Source: Prunella strophiata
Lineage: Eukaryota; Chordata; Aves; Passeriformes; Prunellidae
Direction of reading: 5' to 3'
Assembly (NCBI GenBank): GCA_036583965.1
Contig: JAZBQD010000014.1
Span: 55,763,126-55,827,125, forward strand
Length of the DNA stretch: 64,000 nt
The position numbers and the translations under genes were made by a program. Below the pieces are notes generated by a model. It searched no databases and was not told the origin of the DNA. It saw nothing but the letters and a program-made list of their open reading frames with translations. Within the stretch, counting starts at the first letter, position 1, and every line of letters starts with the position of its first letter. Positions 1-11,880 of the stretch are shown in pieces.

Positions 1-734
1 GCAGATTTAAAAGCTGGAATTTTCATCCAGAGTTGATAAGACTAAAAGAGACTGTAGCTCCTTTCCATTCTCTCATTTGCCAGTTCAAGCTATGTGTTCT
101 TTAGAGCAGGATGAAATGGTGTTTCTGGTGTCAGTATCCTGTGTCTTTCTGTAACCAAGAAAGCCTTCAAAAAAATTGTTGCCTTCCTGAGTGGAAATTA
201 GAAACTATTGGTTTACTCTAAACTGTAACGTACAAACTGCAACCTGTGAACCTGATGGACTTATTTTGAGAAGCAGACAAGCTGTCTCTTGAACGATATT
301 GCTGAGGAGCAGACAAGGGTTGAAATTGCCAATGTTTTTTCTGGTGAGCTGAAATGCTCAGTTCATCATCAAACACTATGTTTTATCACATAAAATAGGA
401 TTTTAGATGTAGGGTAGGAAAAGATAGGCTACTAGAAGGTGAAGTAGACAACAGTAAATTACAAATAGGAGCAATTTGCTGGAGATCTTGCTGGTAAAAT
501 AAGTTTTAGTTTGGGATATTTGACTTTGGGTGGGATTTTTATGGGAGGCAGAGGAAGGGAGAATAAGGAGTGGTGAGTTGGCAGTAAATGCTGGATTAGA
601 GAAGGATATTTGTTCATAAGGAAGTAGACATATTTTATTCTAAAACTGTCACTTCCACGTATGTCCTGCAAAATTTTGGCAGTGCTGAAGCATTACTTTG
701 GATAAAATGTTTGGCTTTCAGAGAGCACTAAGCT
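1..734. other. Unique AT-rich non-coding sequence
   Basis: I see no gene, RNA or repeat I can name here. Open frames are short (the longest is about 70 codons, minus strand, 459-671) and have no recognisable domain. Confidence 0.5.
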
Positions 735-1513
735 CCTAAAGTTCACATCTGGGAAATGTGAAGTCCTGCATCTGCAGAGAATTAACTCCATGCACCACTA
801 TGGATTGGGGCCCATGATGTGGAAAGTAGCTTTGCAAAAGAAAAGGACCTGAGAGTCCTGATGGACATCAAGGTGACCAGAAGTCAGCAATATGCTCCTG
901 CAGCAAAGAAAGCCAGCAGCCTCCTGGGCTTCATTAGGCAGAATGTTGCCGGCAGGTCAAGGCAGGTGATCCTTCTCCCCTAGTTAGCACTGGTGAGACA
1001 CTTTGTCCTGTACTGAGCTGTCACAAGAGGTAGTACAGGAGAGCACAGAAAATGTCCAGTTCTCTCTCTAGTGCAGCAAAGAGCTGAGAGAGTGGTTAAA
1101 GAATCAGAGCATCTGAAGTACAAGGGCAGGTGGAGAGAGCTGAGATTGTTTATCATCAAAAAGAGAAGGATGTGGGGGTATGTGTGTTTTTGTATGCGTG
1201 AATGTGCATGTCTTATTCATGGGTCCTGGTGAGGCAGGACAGACTCTTCCTATCCAATGAAAGGAAAAAAGACAATAGGTACAAATTGAAACAGAGAAAA
1301 TTCCACTTAATTATAAGAAAAAAATATTTTACTTTGAGGGTGATTATACATTGGAACAGGTTGTGCAATGACATTGTGCAGTCTCCATCCTTGGGAATTT
1401 ACAAAATCAGTTGAATAATGTCCTGAACAGTCTTGTGTAACTGAGCCTGCTTTGAGCAAGGAGATAAGACTAGATAAATTTCATAGGTCTTTACCACCTT
1501 CAACTGCTCTTTA
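735..1513 (+). mobile_element. CR1 LINE relic, 3' part of ORF2
   Basis: This is a 5'-truncated CR1 (chicken repeat 1) non-LTR retrotransposon in sense orientation. The plus strand follows the CR1 ORF2 C-terminal order: a stretch like 'aagtcctgcatctg', then 'gacctgagagtcctgatgga', then a region corresponding to the residues around FTVRV and HWNRL. A frame at 1202-1414 still reads KFHLIIRKKYFTLRV followed by HWNRL, then SPSLGIYK, which is the family C-terminal signature. The copy has frameshifts, stops and many substitutions and lacks the endonuclease and most of the reverse transcriptase, so it is inactive. The 3' microsatellite tail is worn away near 1513. Both ends are approximate. Confidence 0.85.
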
Positions 1514-3176
1514 AAAAGTAATTGAATAACGCTAAATATATATATAAATATATATTTTAAAATTATAGTTCTTTATCCTTGCCTCTTTTCAAGGTATTTG
1601 ACTGTTATCTAAGACACCAAGCACATTTGTACTTTCAGACAGCATGATGAGGGCTAGGTACAGGATCTGGCCATAAAGTCAGCAAATGGTGCAGCTTAAG
1701 AAGTAACATGGAGATATCCATTTTAAAAAGCTGAGGACAAGGGTAAATCCTGTCCTCTTATTAGGACTTTAAGTGCTTTTCTATCCACCTGGATAACCTA
1801 CTTCTGAAGGCTGTTACCTATAATCCTTCCTTCTAACCAGGTATTGTGTTTAGAGGAGAATGAAGTGGTGGCAATAGGACAGGTGTCACACCATGTCCTC
1901 AAGGCCTCCTAGTCATTACAACATTTATTCAGGACGTATGGGAGCTCAGTTCAGTTCTGCTCTCTGCCAGGGGCAAATCTGCATCAATCAATGGTTCTAT
2001 AATGGGGCACTTACAATCCCCTTGTTGAAACAATGTCGCTGCACATGTAATAAATCAAGATTTACAGGGCAGAAGGAGAAAGTATGAAAGTGAAACCGAT
2101 TCTGTAGCTAACTGTTTATGTGGGTACTCACCTTGAGAGGAGACCAATCTTTTCTTACCAGATCCCAGGACAGTTTGTATAATTTTACCTATGACTGCAT
2201 AATGTGCTTAATTATGGAGAAGACAGGCCATTGAAAATGACCGATATCTGAAAACTCTATTTACTAGGACTTAGCTTCCATGCTTTGTCTGGAGATTGAG
2301 TAATACCTAGTGTATGTAGCCTTTGTGGCAAATTTCTGGATAGTTACATCTAGGACAGGTTTCATTAAACAAGCAAGAAAATGAAATTTTTACATTAGTA
2401 TTCATAAAAGTGTTTTCTGAAAAGATCAAACAAATATTATAATTAATACACTGTTATTCACTCCACTGAACGCTTTCTTTCTTTAGGCTCTCATTCTTCT
2501 TTATCCTACCCAGACTATTTTTTGCCTCTTTTATTGTTGCAAACACTTCATTAGGTTACTGGAAATAATATTTTCAACAAAGACAAAAATTTAAGTTGTC
2601 CAAAACTTGTTTGCATTCTTCTCCACAGCTTCATTTTTTACCCTTTAAAATCTGCAGGTTACAATATGAGAAGTCAAATGCTTCTTCACCATGTTTGGGA
2701 TTATTGCAATCCAACTTAAGCAGTATTATATAGTTCTGCATATATTTCTGTTTGCACAGAGCCCATACCTAACACTGGAGCCTCTGTGGTGAGCAGGAAT
2801 GTAGACCTGTGGCACTGCACCACTGGTGCCAGCTCTGATGGGGACACCACCATCTCTACCTCACCTTTGTGAGGTCCTGGGTTTTCAGAGCCAAATTTGA
2901 TGCAGCTGAGGGGTGGACACCTGGCATCACAACAAAAAGGAGTGTCAGCATCAACTGCCTGTGGATCCTGTGCAAGTTTTGATTGAAGCTGGCTGGATAG
3001 ATGCAGGGAGCTGGGGAAGATGACCCTTTGTGAAACTTGCCCAGAGGGCAAGATAACAGCATTATCTCTTTTCATTTTAGAAAAGTATATAATATTCAAA
3101 CCTGTTGAATATTCAGCATTATAAGTAGGAAGAAAGAATGGCTCAGCTGTGCATGATAACTTGGCATAAACATATT
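1514..3176. other. Non-coding interval with a GC-richer patch
   Basis: Mostly AT-rich sequence with a short TATATA-rich stretch near 1537-1555. Bases about 2740-3060 are noticeably richer in G and C and carry a 169-codon minus-strand frame (2716-3225) that runs into the neighbouring CR1 copy. I recognise no domain in it. It may be part of an unrecognised old repeat, and I do not call it a gene. Confidence 0.4.
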
Positions 3177-3700
3177 TCATAGAATCATACAATAGTTTGG
3201 TGTTCAAGGGACATTTACATGTCATCTATTCCAACCCTCCTACAATAATCAGGGACATCTTCAACTAGATCAGGTTGCTCAAAGCCCTGTCCTACCTGAC
3301 CTTGAATGCTTTCAAGACTGGGTCCTCTGCTGCTCTGGGAAATCTGTTCCAGCATTTCACCGCCCTCACTGTAAAAAATTTCTTCCTTAAATCTAGTCTA
3401 AATCTACCCTCCTTAAATTTAAAACCTTTAGCTCTTATCCTATTACAACAGGTCCCCCTAAAGTATTCGACCCCATATTTCTTATAAGACCTCCTCAAAT
3501 ATTGAAAGGTCACATTAAGTTTCCCCAGAACCTTCTCTTCTCCAATCTGAACAGCCCCAAATCCCTTAGATTTTCCTCATGGGAGAGATTCTCCAGCCCT
3601 CTGGTCATTTTTGTGGCCTTCTTTTGGACTCTCTCAATTTGGTTCACATCTTTCCTGTGCTGAAGACCCCCGAGCTGGATGCTGTACCCATTTGATTCAC
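3177..3700 (-). mobile_element. CR1 LINE relic, 3' end, minus strand
   Basis: The plus strand opens with TCATAGAATCATAC, the reverse complement of the avian CR1 3' terminus. The antisense of the ORF2 C-terminal region follows. A minus-strand frame at 3292-3513 reads KEGRFRLDLRKKFFTVRAVK, then CWNRFPRAAEDP, then LKAFK, the typical CR1 ORF2 end. Further along, 'cctcatgggagagattctcc' and 'gtggccttcttttggactct' are the antisense of the adjacent coding part. The copy is 5'-truncated near 3700 and cannot move. Orientation is clear; the inner boundary is approximate. Confidence 0.9.
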
Positions 3701-6700
3701 AAGACTGCTAAGTGGTTATTTGCCACATGTTCAGCTTATTAGGGCTGGTTCATTGGCAACCTAGGAAGGCATCTTGGTTCTTTCTCCTGTTGGGCACACT
3801 AATGAATGGCTGGGAATATTGATTTTGTGTTTCTCTTTGAGACATTGCTTTGCTGCTCCCTATGGAGCTTCATTTCCTCCATCATGACAATATCCTGCAA
3901 TATTATCTCCAGCTGAATGGAACTGTTTTGTATTTGGAGCAGCATGAGCCACAGAATCTGTTAATACAGTTTTAGGTACTGGACTGAAAAAAGGGTATAC
4001 AAATTTTTAAAAATAATTTAGCTTAAAATGAGGAAGCAACATACTTATTTACAAGACCACTAATGAATATTTTAATTCACTTCTATCTTGTACTGAGGGT
4101 AGCAGGACAATAAAAATGGAACCCAAACACATTTCTGTGTCATCATGAATTAAGGCAATCAGAACAATTTCTTGACAAGTTGCCAGCCTTCATCATTAGG
4201 GACTTCTCTGATGTTCCTTCCACAATGAATTTTTAAATCTCATCAGCTGGTGTGAACCATATTTTTCAGGCAGGAAGGACCTGAACAATGTCTCTGTTTA
4301 TTATCAGGACCTCACATGAAACTAACATGACACTTCAAGTCTGATGTGAATGTCTCTATGTCCACAGGCTCTCTTTCAAACATGCTAAGTGTTGATACCT
4401 GATATGACAGAAACTTTCAGTCATCTGTGTTACTTAAAGTTGCACTGTACTGCTCCGCTGTCCACCCCCAAAATCACTTATTATAATCAAAATGCCCCCT
4501 CTCACACAAAGATCTCTGTGCTTTATATCAGATCTGGATAATATTTTAAGCACTTAAGTCATAAGAAGAATTGGCTTCAAGAAAAGATTGAACAAAATCC
4601 TTATACATTTTAAAATACTAATCTGAGAAATTCTGAGGATGAAAACTGCAGATTTTGACAGATCTGCACATTCTTCAAAATTCAGAAATTATAATAATTG
4701 AAGATAAAGGAATTTTTTTGCACAGGATATTTCAATTATGCCCTCAGAGGTTATTTCTCCTCCCTTATGATTAACTGTGGTGCTGGATGAAGCATTTCTA
4801 TACAGTATTCTTTTCTTTTTGTCTTATCACTTTCAGTTCCAATATAATTTTAAGAGATAGCTTTTGAATCATTAGATTTTTCAACTAATTGCAAAGCCAT
4901 TACAGGCAAAATATAGCAAGAACAGAGCCTGTCAGTGCACCCATTTCTTTTAGTTTAATTGTAGCCCATCTACCTTAGCTTCTTTCTGATCTAGTGTTAA
5001 ACTTAGATAATGTTCTCCTATGAGATTTCCCATAAACTAAGATGTCATTCTCGGAAACTGTGATACTTTCCAAATGCTGCAGAATCATGCACATTTACCT
5101 AAGGTTATTCTGATGTCAAATAAGAAGCAAGATAGTAGATATCTTTTAAATAATGTCAAAAAATTGTCATCTTGCCTCTTTAAAGAAGATCTCGTGAAAG
5201 TAATTTTGACAAAACATTTTTTATAAGAAAATGTTGTCTTGATGAAATCAAAGCTTTTGACAGAAATCTATATCTTTTTAATAAAAGTTTCATAATGAAG
5301 ATTTTTTTTTTTTCATGTCCAGGATAGCATTTCTAACCAACTTTGGACAAATTGAGGTGCATTCTATGACTGGGACAAATTAGATCTGGGTTTAAACTGT
5401 TTACTTTGAGCTGCAGAAGGTAACTGAGCCTGGGCCTCGCACTCTAAAAGTGACTGTCCTCAGTGCTTGAATGATGCTTTTTGAGGTAAATGAGTCTCAG
5501 TCTCCCTTAAGATCACTTCAGAGCTTTTTATATATCATAGTTTTCCTCCTACAGGGAGGTAGAACAGAAGAGAAAATGTCAACTATGATGACAAAAAAAA
5601 ATTTTTTTGGTCTCAGGTCTGGCTATTTTTCAGAGTGCAAACAAAAATGCTGTTTGGATTCATTTAGTTAGGAAGGCTCATATGGCATATTTTAAATTCC
5701 AGTTAAAATTTCAGGTCACAGTTCTGTGTTGATTCATAACATATAATTCTCCTTGATTTGAGTGAAATTATCTCTATAGGTGCATGTAGACAGCTTGAGT
5801 ATTTCTGTTTATAAACTTTGGCAAAGAAAAAAAATAACCTGTAATTTTAATACTAAAAAAAATTGTATCTGTCATTTGAATAAACAGTTTTATGCACATT
5901 TTATATAACAATAAAATTCTCCGCTTAAAATACTGTGCTAGTCTTTCATGGGTTAGATTCTAATATTCCATTTACAGTAATATAAAAGAATTTAGATCAG
6001 TCAAGGAATTAACCAAGTAGCTGAGGATGTAGATTCTAAATAATTAAAAGTGTTAACATTGCTGATAGCCATTATTAGAACAGTCAGGACAAAGAGCACA
6101 AGCCACATATATAACATCTTCTGTTTTAATCTGAGGCACTCAAAATTGTGGAAGATGGTTAGAACTGTCAAGTGGGCAAATGTACATATAAAAATATCAA
6201 AAAATGCTTTTATGACTTCAACATAAGATTTTGAAACACCTTGGCTATTGGGAATGAATGAACTAAAAATTATTTGTTTAGAATGAAAAAAAACTGTGTG
6301 AAAGCCAAATTATTTATAGTTTACAATTAAAGACAAGCTGCTATATGATAATAACAAATAGTTATACTGAATGGACTTACATTGGCATACTTAAATAAAG
6401 GGAGTATTTATTGATAAGATTTTAAAAAGTATAAATTGCCTTTTAAACTTGACTAGAAATTTTGTAGACCATGAGCAAAATGCTATTTTTCATGTAGAGC
6501 TTCTTGACCATCATCTTTTTAATGCATTTTTATTGAATGGGAACTTGTCTAGAAGTAATTGAGGCCTCTGCATTCTGAAGTGTGGGTTACTGATATAAGA
6601 AAAAAGGTGATTTACTGTAAAACTGCAACCTTGTTAATGAATGCTTAGCTGCCTTCCATCCCAGGATCACTCAATTAGAGTAGGCAAATCTTTGTTTAGC

Positions 6701-6920
6701 CTACCCCCAGTTTTTACTGAGGCTTGAATTCTGCACCTGCACGTGACCTGAATTGCCTTACTTTGGTCAAGTACCTATCTTCTGCCTGTGACTTGCTGAA
6801 TCTGTGACACAGCCATGGCAGGGTTCAGATCTGCTAGGTACTCTCACAGCATACCAAAAGAGCTGTGATAAAGTGTAATCATGTCTGCATTTTTTCTAAA
6901 ACCTACTATCAAGATATAGA
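3701..6920. other. Unique AT-rich non-coding sequence
   Basis: About 3.2 kb with no gene, RNA or transposon that I recognise. It contains ordinary short A and T runs, for example near 5299-5312. A short frame at 5471-5671 has no recognisable content. Confidence 0.45.
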
Positions 6921-6957
6921 AGCTCTCTGTTAGCTCTGTTAGCTCTCTGTTAGCTCT
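6921..6957. repeat. Short tandem repeat, AGCTCTCTGTT unit
   Basis: Three head-to-tail copies of an 11-base unit (AGCTCTCTGTT, with the middle copy shortened to AGCTCTGTT) are followed by a partial fourth copy. It is a small slippage-type duplication in unique sequence with no evident function. Confidence 0.85.
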
Positions 6958-7144
6958 CACCTTTGAATATGAAACAAAGAATTATGACCATTCCCTCATG
7001 AAACCTGAGATAACTTGTATTTTAAACCTTTCTCCAGAAGAACAGCTTCAAATTCACCTTTCTTGCTTCCATAGAAAATGAGCAAGTTTTACTACATAGA
7101 AAACATTTTAAAGTAGAGAGTAGCTCTCTCTATGACCACATGGG

Positions 7145-7994
7145 CCTTCCTTCCTTCCTTCCTTCCTTCCTTCCTTCCTTCCTTCTTCCTTCCTTCCTTC
7201 CTCCTTCCTTCCTTCCTTCCTTCCTTCCTTCTTCCTTCCTTCCTTCCTTCCTTCCTTCCTTCCTTCCTTCCTTCCTTCCTTCCTTCCTTCCTTCCTTCCT
7301 TCCTTCCTTCCTTCCTTCCTTCCTTCCTTCCTTCCTTCCTTCCTTCCTTCCTTCCTTCCTTCCTTCCTTCCTTCCTTCCTTCCTTCCTTCCTTCCTTCCT
7401 TCCTTCCTTCCTTCCTTCCTTCCTTCTTCCTTCCTTCCTTCCTTCCTTCCTTCCTCCTTCCTTCCTTCCTCCTTCCTTCCTTCCTTCCTTCCTTCCTTCC
7501 TTCCTTCCTTCCTTCCTTCCTTCTTCCTTCCTTCCTTCCTTCCTTCCTTCTTCCTTCCTTCCTTCCTTCCTTCCTTCCTTCCTTCCTTCCTCCTTCCTTC
7601 CTTCCTTCCTTCCTTCCTTCTTCCTTCCTTCCTTCTTCCTTCCTTCCTTCCTTCCTTCCTTCTTCCTTCCTTCCTTCCTTCCTTCCTTCCTCCTTCCTTC
7701 CTTCCTTCTTCCTTCCTTCCTTCTTCCTTCCTTCCTTCCTTCCTTCCTTCCTTCCTTCCTTCCTTCCTTCCTTCCTTCCTTCCTTCCTTCCTTCCTTCTT
7801 CCTTCCTTCCTTCTTCCTTCCTTCCTTCCTTCCTTCCTTCCTTCCTTCCTTCCTCCTTCCTTCCTTCCTTCCTTCCTTCCTTCTTCCTTCCTTCCTTCCT
7901 TCCTTCCTTCCTTCCTTCCTTCCTTCCTTCCTTCCTTCCTTCCGTCCTTCCTTCCTTCCTTCCTTCCGCTTCCTTCCTTCCTTCCTTCCTTCCC
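7145..7994. repeat. Giant TTCC/GGAA tetranucleotide microsatellite
   Basis: About 850 bp of nearly pure TTCC on the plus strand (GGAA on the minus). The longest uninterrupted run is about 7232-7426, roughly 48 units. Elsewhere single-base losses make TTC or TCC units at scattered places. Only two substitutions to G are visible, at 7944 and 7968, both near the right edge. The strand is pure pyrimidine apart from these, so it can form mirror-repeat triplex (H-DNA). The minus strand repeats GGAA, the core of ETS-family binding sites. Long frames through it (poly-KEGR on the minus strand, poly-FLPS on the plus) are artefacts of the repeat. Confidence 0.98.
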
Positions 7995-8313
7995 TATTTA
8001 TATGTAGCCCAAAATGCAAGTACTGCTTCACTTATTCATTTAGTGATACCATGTTTTAATTTCTCAATTATAAAATAACTAAAATAATTCCAATCCTACC
8101 CAGACATCTTGATATTGTTGATGAAAGTCACAATTTAAAAATGCATACATCAAAAATGTCCAAGTATCATAATACTTGATGGCATTTCTTTCCAAAATTA
8201 ATTGATTATGATAATATTTTGTAAGTGTTGACCATATTTCCATATAAAAGATTAATTCTTTCACTTTTCTCCAGTAGGCAGGCAAAAGGTGATACACTGC
8301 TTGGTTCTTTCTA
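7995..8313. other. Short unique spacer
   Basis: AT-rich sequence between the microsatellite and the LTR. I see no gene or repeat. A minus-strand 79-codon frame (8079-8318) has no recognisable domain. Confidence 0.45.
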
Positions 8314-8895
8314 GACACAGGTTTTGGCTGGGATAATTAAATTTTTCATACTAACTTGTGTGGAGTTATATTTTGGATTTGTGCTGAAAATCCAGTGGTA
8401 ATGTTGATAACCCACTCCTGTTTTCATTTTTGCTGAGCAGTCCTTCCACAGTGTCAGGGAATATTCTGTTTCTCACTTGATCCCACCAGCAAGGAGGCTG
8501 GGGGGCACAAGAAGTTTGGAGGGGACATGGAAAGGACAGCTGACCCAAGTGGCCCAAGGATAATTCCATACCATATGACATTCTCCTCAGCAATAAAACT
8601 GGGAAGGCTGGATGTGGGCCAGAGCTGCTGCTTTTCTGGGACTGACTGAACATTGATCAGTTGGTGGGGAATAATTGTTTTCTTTTGCATCGCTTGTTTT
8701 TCTTAATTTTTATTTTCTTCCCTCTTTGTTGTGTGGTTTTTTTTCTTACTTTTCCTCCCCTTAGTATTATTAAGCTGTCTCTGTTTCAACCCATGAGTTT
8801 TCTCACTTTACTCTTCCAATTCTCCTCTATCACATTGCAGGGAGGTGAATAAGTGGCTATGTGGGGTTTTGTATTTAAGTGGAATTAAATCATGA
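8314..8895 (+). mobile_element. Solo LTR, bird ERV family A, plus strand
   Basis: This is an endogenous retrovirus long terminal repeat with no internal genes beside it. The left end resembles the family start (GGTTTTGGCTGGGATAATTAA at 8320, cut short here). Then come TTTTGGATTTGTGCTGAAAA, TTGCTGAGCAGTCC, GGAGGCTGGGGGGCACAAGA, a CAGCTGACCCAA block, ATTCCATACCATATGACAT, AGCAATAAAACTGGG, CATTGATCAGTTGGTGGGGA, a T-rich stretch and finally a decayed GGAATTAAATCATGAT end. The same ordered blocks recur at 19478-20115 and, reversed, at 33770-34352. Naming it as an ERVL-like bird LTR is from memory. It is heavily diverged and probably silent. Confidence 0.75.
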
Positions 8896-10510
8896 TGGGG
8901 GATTAGACACTGGATCTCAGTCTATTCACTTCAGTCTTTACTGCATGGGAAGGAGGGAGAAAAAGGAGGAAAGAAGAATGAACAAAATGAATACATATAT
9001 ATATATATATATAATCACAATTGTTGAGTAGTTGTATATTCACAGCAAAGAACATCACTGGGATGCATATATATATTCTCAGCACATGTAGACTGAAAAA
9101 TTCAGTGGAAGGCAGTATTTTTCTTAGTTTTTATTTACTTAATATTGTTTATATTCTCAGACCTAAGTACAAATAATTTCCTGAGAATGAAACTAGACAA
9201 TCGAGAAATGACTGAGAACATGTTCATTTGCATTCTCTTCTTCAGAAGAACATGACGCACTCTAATGATTCTAAAGAGCAGAAAAGTTAAAGTTAGTTAT
9301 GTAGGAGTCCCTCTAACAGAAAGCAATTTCCTTTCTTGGCACTCCACAGACTGTTATTCCATTGAGATTCAAGCTCATGAAACTGTAATTTACTTACTTT
9401 TTTACATGCTACCATTTTCTGGTTACTGTGTGGCTACTTCAGCTACTTTGGCACAAATCAGAGCATCTACATTAAGAGCAAAAGTTTGCTATGTAGTCAA
9501 CAGAGAGTACTAGACACTGCTTGGGGCCAGTTCAGAATGCTTAAAATTAATTAAATTGGTATTCAACTAGTCACTATAATCAATGGAGATTAGCACAAAG
9601 GTTTTATCATGCTTATAACAATGGCAAGTTCAGCTGGGAACTAAATATTCTTTCTATTGATTGCAAAGCTAGCCAACCTGTGACTAGATCAGATATTGCA
9701 GACTTTTAAAGTGAGATGAGGTGGACTTCTAAGCCTATCTCTTTCCTCAGCTCAGACAATTAGCACTGGACTTTGCAGCTGGGGATCCCACATTAATATA
9801 CCCAGGCCAGACTACATGGATCAGTGCAGGTGACAGCTTTGATCTGTCTGCAGCTATTCCCCTCTGAGGAATTTAATTGCTCCTTTTCAAAGACTTTGAT
9901 TGCTATCTGGTCCTACAATACACATCCATTTGGTCATCATTTAGCACATAAGCACAGTGAGTTAGGAAATCCAAATCGAAGAAGGGCCAAAATAATAATT
10001 GCACTGGGGAAGTGGTATTTGTGAGCACACAATAATCATGTTCTGCAGATCTGAGATTTTCAGTGTCTCTTCTCTAAATTCTCAGGTACTTACTATTTTT
10101 CTGATGCAGCTTGAAGAATTCAGTCTTGGTCCATACCAGCAGTTAAACAATCACTTGGATTTTGTATTCAAGCATTTCAATTAATTTAAATTTATTGGAA
10201 ATAAAAATAAAGATATTATTCATGTATCAGCAGAATCTATCAGAAATTACTGTCCTTGAAAAATTTGTTAATTTTTTGTCTCTTCTGGAGATCATCCAAA
10301 ATTTAAGAAGTTCCTAGTGAAGTACCAACATTAGTCACACTTGGAATTACTAACCATGGAAAGAAAGTGAACAAGGTTCTGCCATGTTATACTGGTTTCT
10401 TGAGTTTATTTAAAAAATAGTTCCACTAGCATTTTTACATTTTCTTCCCCTGGAAAACTGTTTCAGAATCTCATGTGAATTAAATTTGCAATCTCCATAT
10501 ATTAACAGCC
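8896..10510. other. AT-rich interval with an (AT)n run
   Basis: The interval holds an alternating AT dinucleotide run at about 8995-9013 and shorter TATATA near 9067. I recognise nothing else. Frames of 60-82 codons here have no known domain. Confidence 0.5.
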
Positions 10511-10538
10511 TATATATATATATATATATATATATATA
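10511..10538. repeat. (TA)14 dinucleotide microsatellite
   Basis: Fourteen perfect TA units are followed by a degenerate TATA/TGTG/TATG stretch to about 10571. It is self-complementary and could extrude a cruciform. No gene is associated. Confidence 0.95.
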
Positions 10539-10571
10539 GGTATATTTAGGTGTGTGTATATGTATGTATAT

Positions 10572-11540
10572 ACTAATCTGTTTATACCTAAGCAGTTTAA
10601 AAGAGATTGGTTTTCCTCATTTCATATTTACAAAGGGTAGGATTATCTCATCTCAGCCTTTAATGAGCCATGTTTATATGTAATGCCATTTTGACTCTCT
10701 CCAGCTAGGACTTTTCCCTCATTGAGATCAAAGTGGTGTGAAGTATTTTAAAAGTTTTTGCTTCTATTAATGCTGATCTCTTTATAGGCTGTGGTATGTT
10801 CAGAGCAAAATGATGGGGCAATGAATCATTGGCCAATGAAAAAGCCACTGTCGACGGTAGTTACTTTAAATCCTGAAGTTATTAGCAGGAAGTAAAAATG
10901 TTGGAAGCAAAGTTCAGAACTGAGGAATGCTACTTTAGAATAAAAGAGAAATTACCTAATTGAGGAAGGCACATATGAACTAAAATAAATCTGAAAAGGG
11001 AATAACTCTGACTTTCTGGAGGTCAAATCAAGTCACTACAGGCATTTTCCTGTTCTAGTGTGAGTTTTGCAGGGCTGTTATCCTGTTTTCCTACAAAGTC
11101 AATGTTGATTGAAGTGCCACTTAAGAAGGTTTACCCTTTAAAAAACTCACCATGCTGATGTGCACAAGAATCTGAGTGGCTGTAACATACAGGCCAACAG
11201 GAAACAAGGTTTAAGTGCAGTGGAGCCTCAGTAACACATCCACACTCTAGTCTGAAAAAAATGGGATACTGAATCTGACCTGTCTTGCAAAGCACCTTGA
11301 AGTGTAGGTGATTTTAGCTCTTGTGGGGTACTCAGATTTCCTGAAGATTTGACCACAACATTGCTTTATTGAGGTCTGTTTTGAGATGACAAACCACTAT
11401 ACACACTTCCATTAAAGGAAAATAACAGGGACTAAGCACATGGTTGTAGATGAGTTGTTTGAAATCTCTGCTTTGAGAACTTTCCCTGTGGAGAAGAGAG
11501 GAACACAAACCTTGCCAAGGTCGGTGATGACACACATGCA
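10572..11540. other. Unique non-coding interval
   Basis: I see no gene, RNA or recognisable transposon. The sequence is AT-rich, with GC rising toward the right end. Confidence 0.4.
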
Positions 11541-11880
11541 TTGGGCAGTGCTACAAGCACTGCCTGGAGCCAGGTACCAGGAGACATGAGGGATCCCTCT
11601 GAGCCTCACCAGCCAGGCCACATCCCAGGGCGCTTGGGCAGGGAGCAGGGCAGGCCAGGAAGGCAGCTGGGACATCTCCAGCTGCCTCTGTGGGAATGGG
11701 GATGACAGGCTGTGGGTGGGCTCTGCTGTGATGTGGCTGGAGAGCCAGACCCCTACAGCACCACTGAGAGCTCAGGGCTGGGCTGAAACAGAGCCCTGGG
11801 CCATGGAACAGGGGTGTGGGAGCCCCAGGGAGCCTGGATAGGGCTGTTGAGGGCCATTACTCCCCTCAGTGCCCTGACAT
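11541..11880. other. GC-rich block, probably an unrecognised old repeat
   Basis: The composition changes abruptly to G- and C-rich sequence with many CAG/CTG, CCTGG and GGGCTG words (for example GGAGCCCCAGGGAGCCTGG near 11820), then returns to AT-rich sequence after about 11880. CpG is not abundant, so it does not look like a CpG-island promoter. Part of an 87-codon minus-strand frame (11412-11675) crosses it without a recognisable domain. A diverged LTR or SINE-like fragment is my best guess. Confidence 0.35.

Noticed and set aside
1202..1414. 70-codon frame with clear CR1 similarity as a possible gene
   Set aside because: It is only the C-terminal end of a truncated LINE ORF2 and is annotated as part of the mobile element.
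2716..3225. 169-codon minus-strand frame
   Set aside because: It starts inside a CR1 relic and crosses its border, shows no recognisable domain, and its length is plausible by chance in a GC-richer patch.
7145..7994. CRISPR-like regular repetition
   Set aside because: The unit is 4 bases with no unique spacers, so it is a microsatellite. The window is eukaryotic.
7108..8078. Three long open frames of about 290-312 codons (poly-KEGR on the minus strand, poly-FLPS on the plus)
   Set aside because: They are produced by the TTCC/GGAA microsatellite, which has no stop codon in most frames. There is no protein domain or codon signal.
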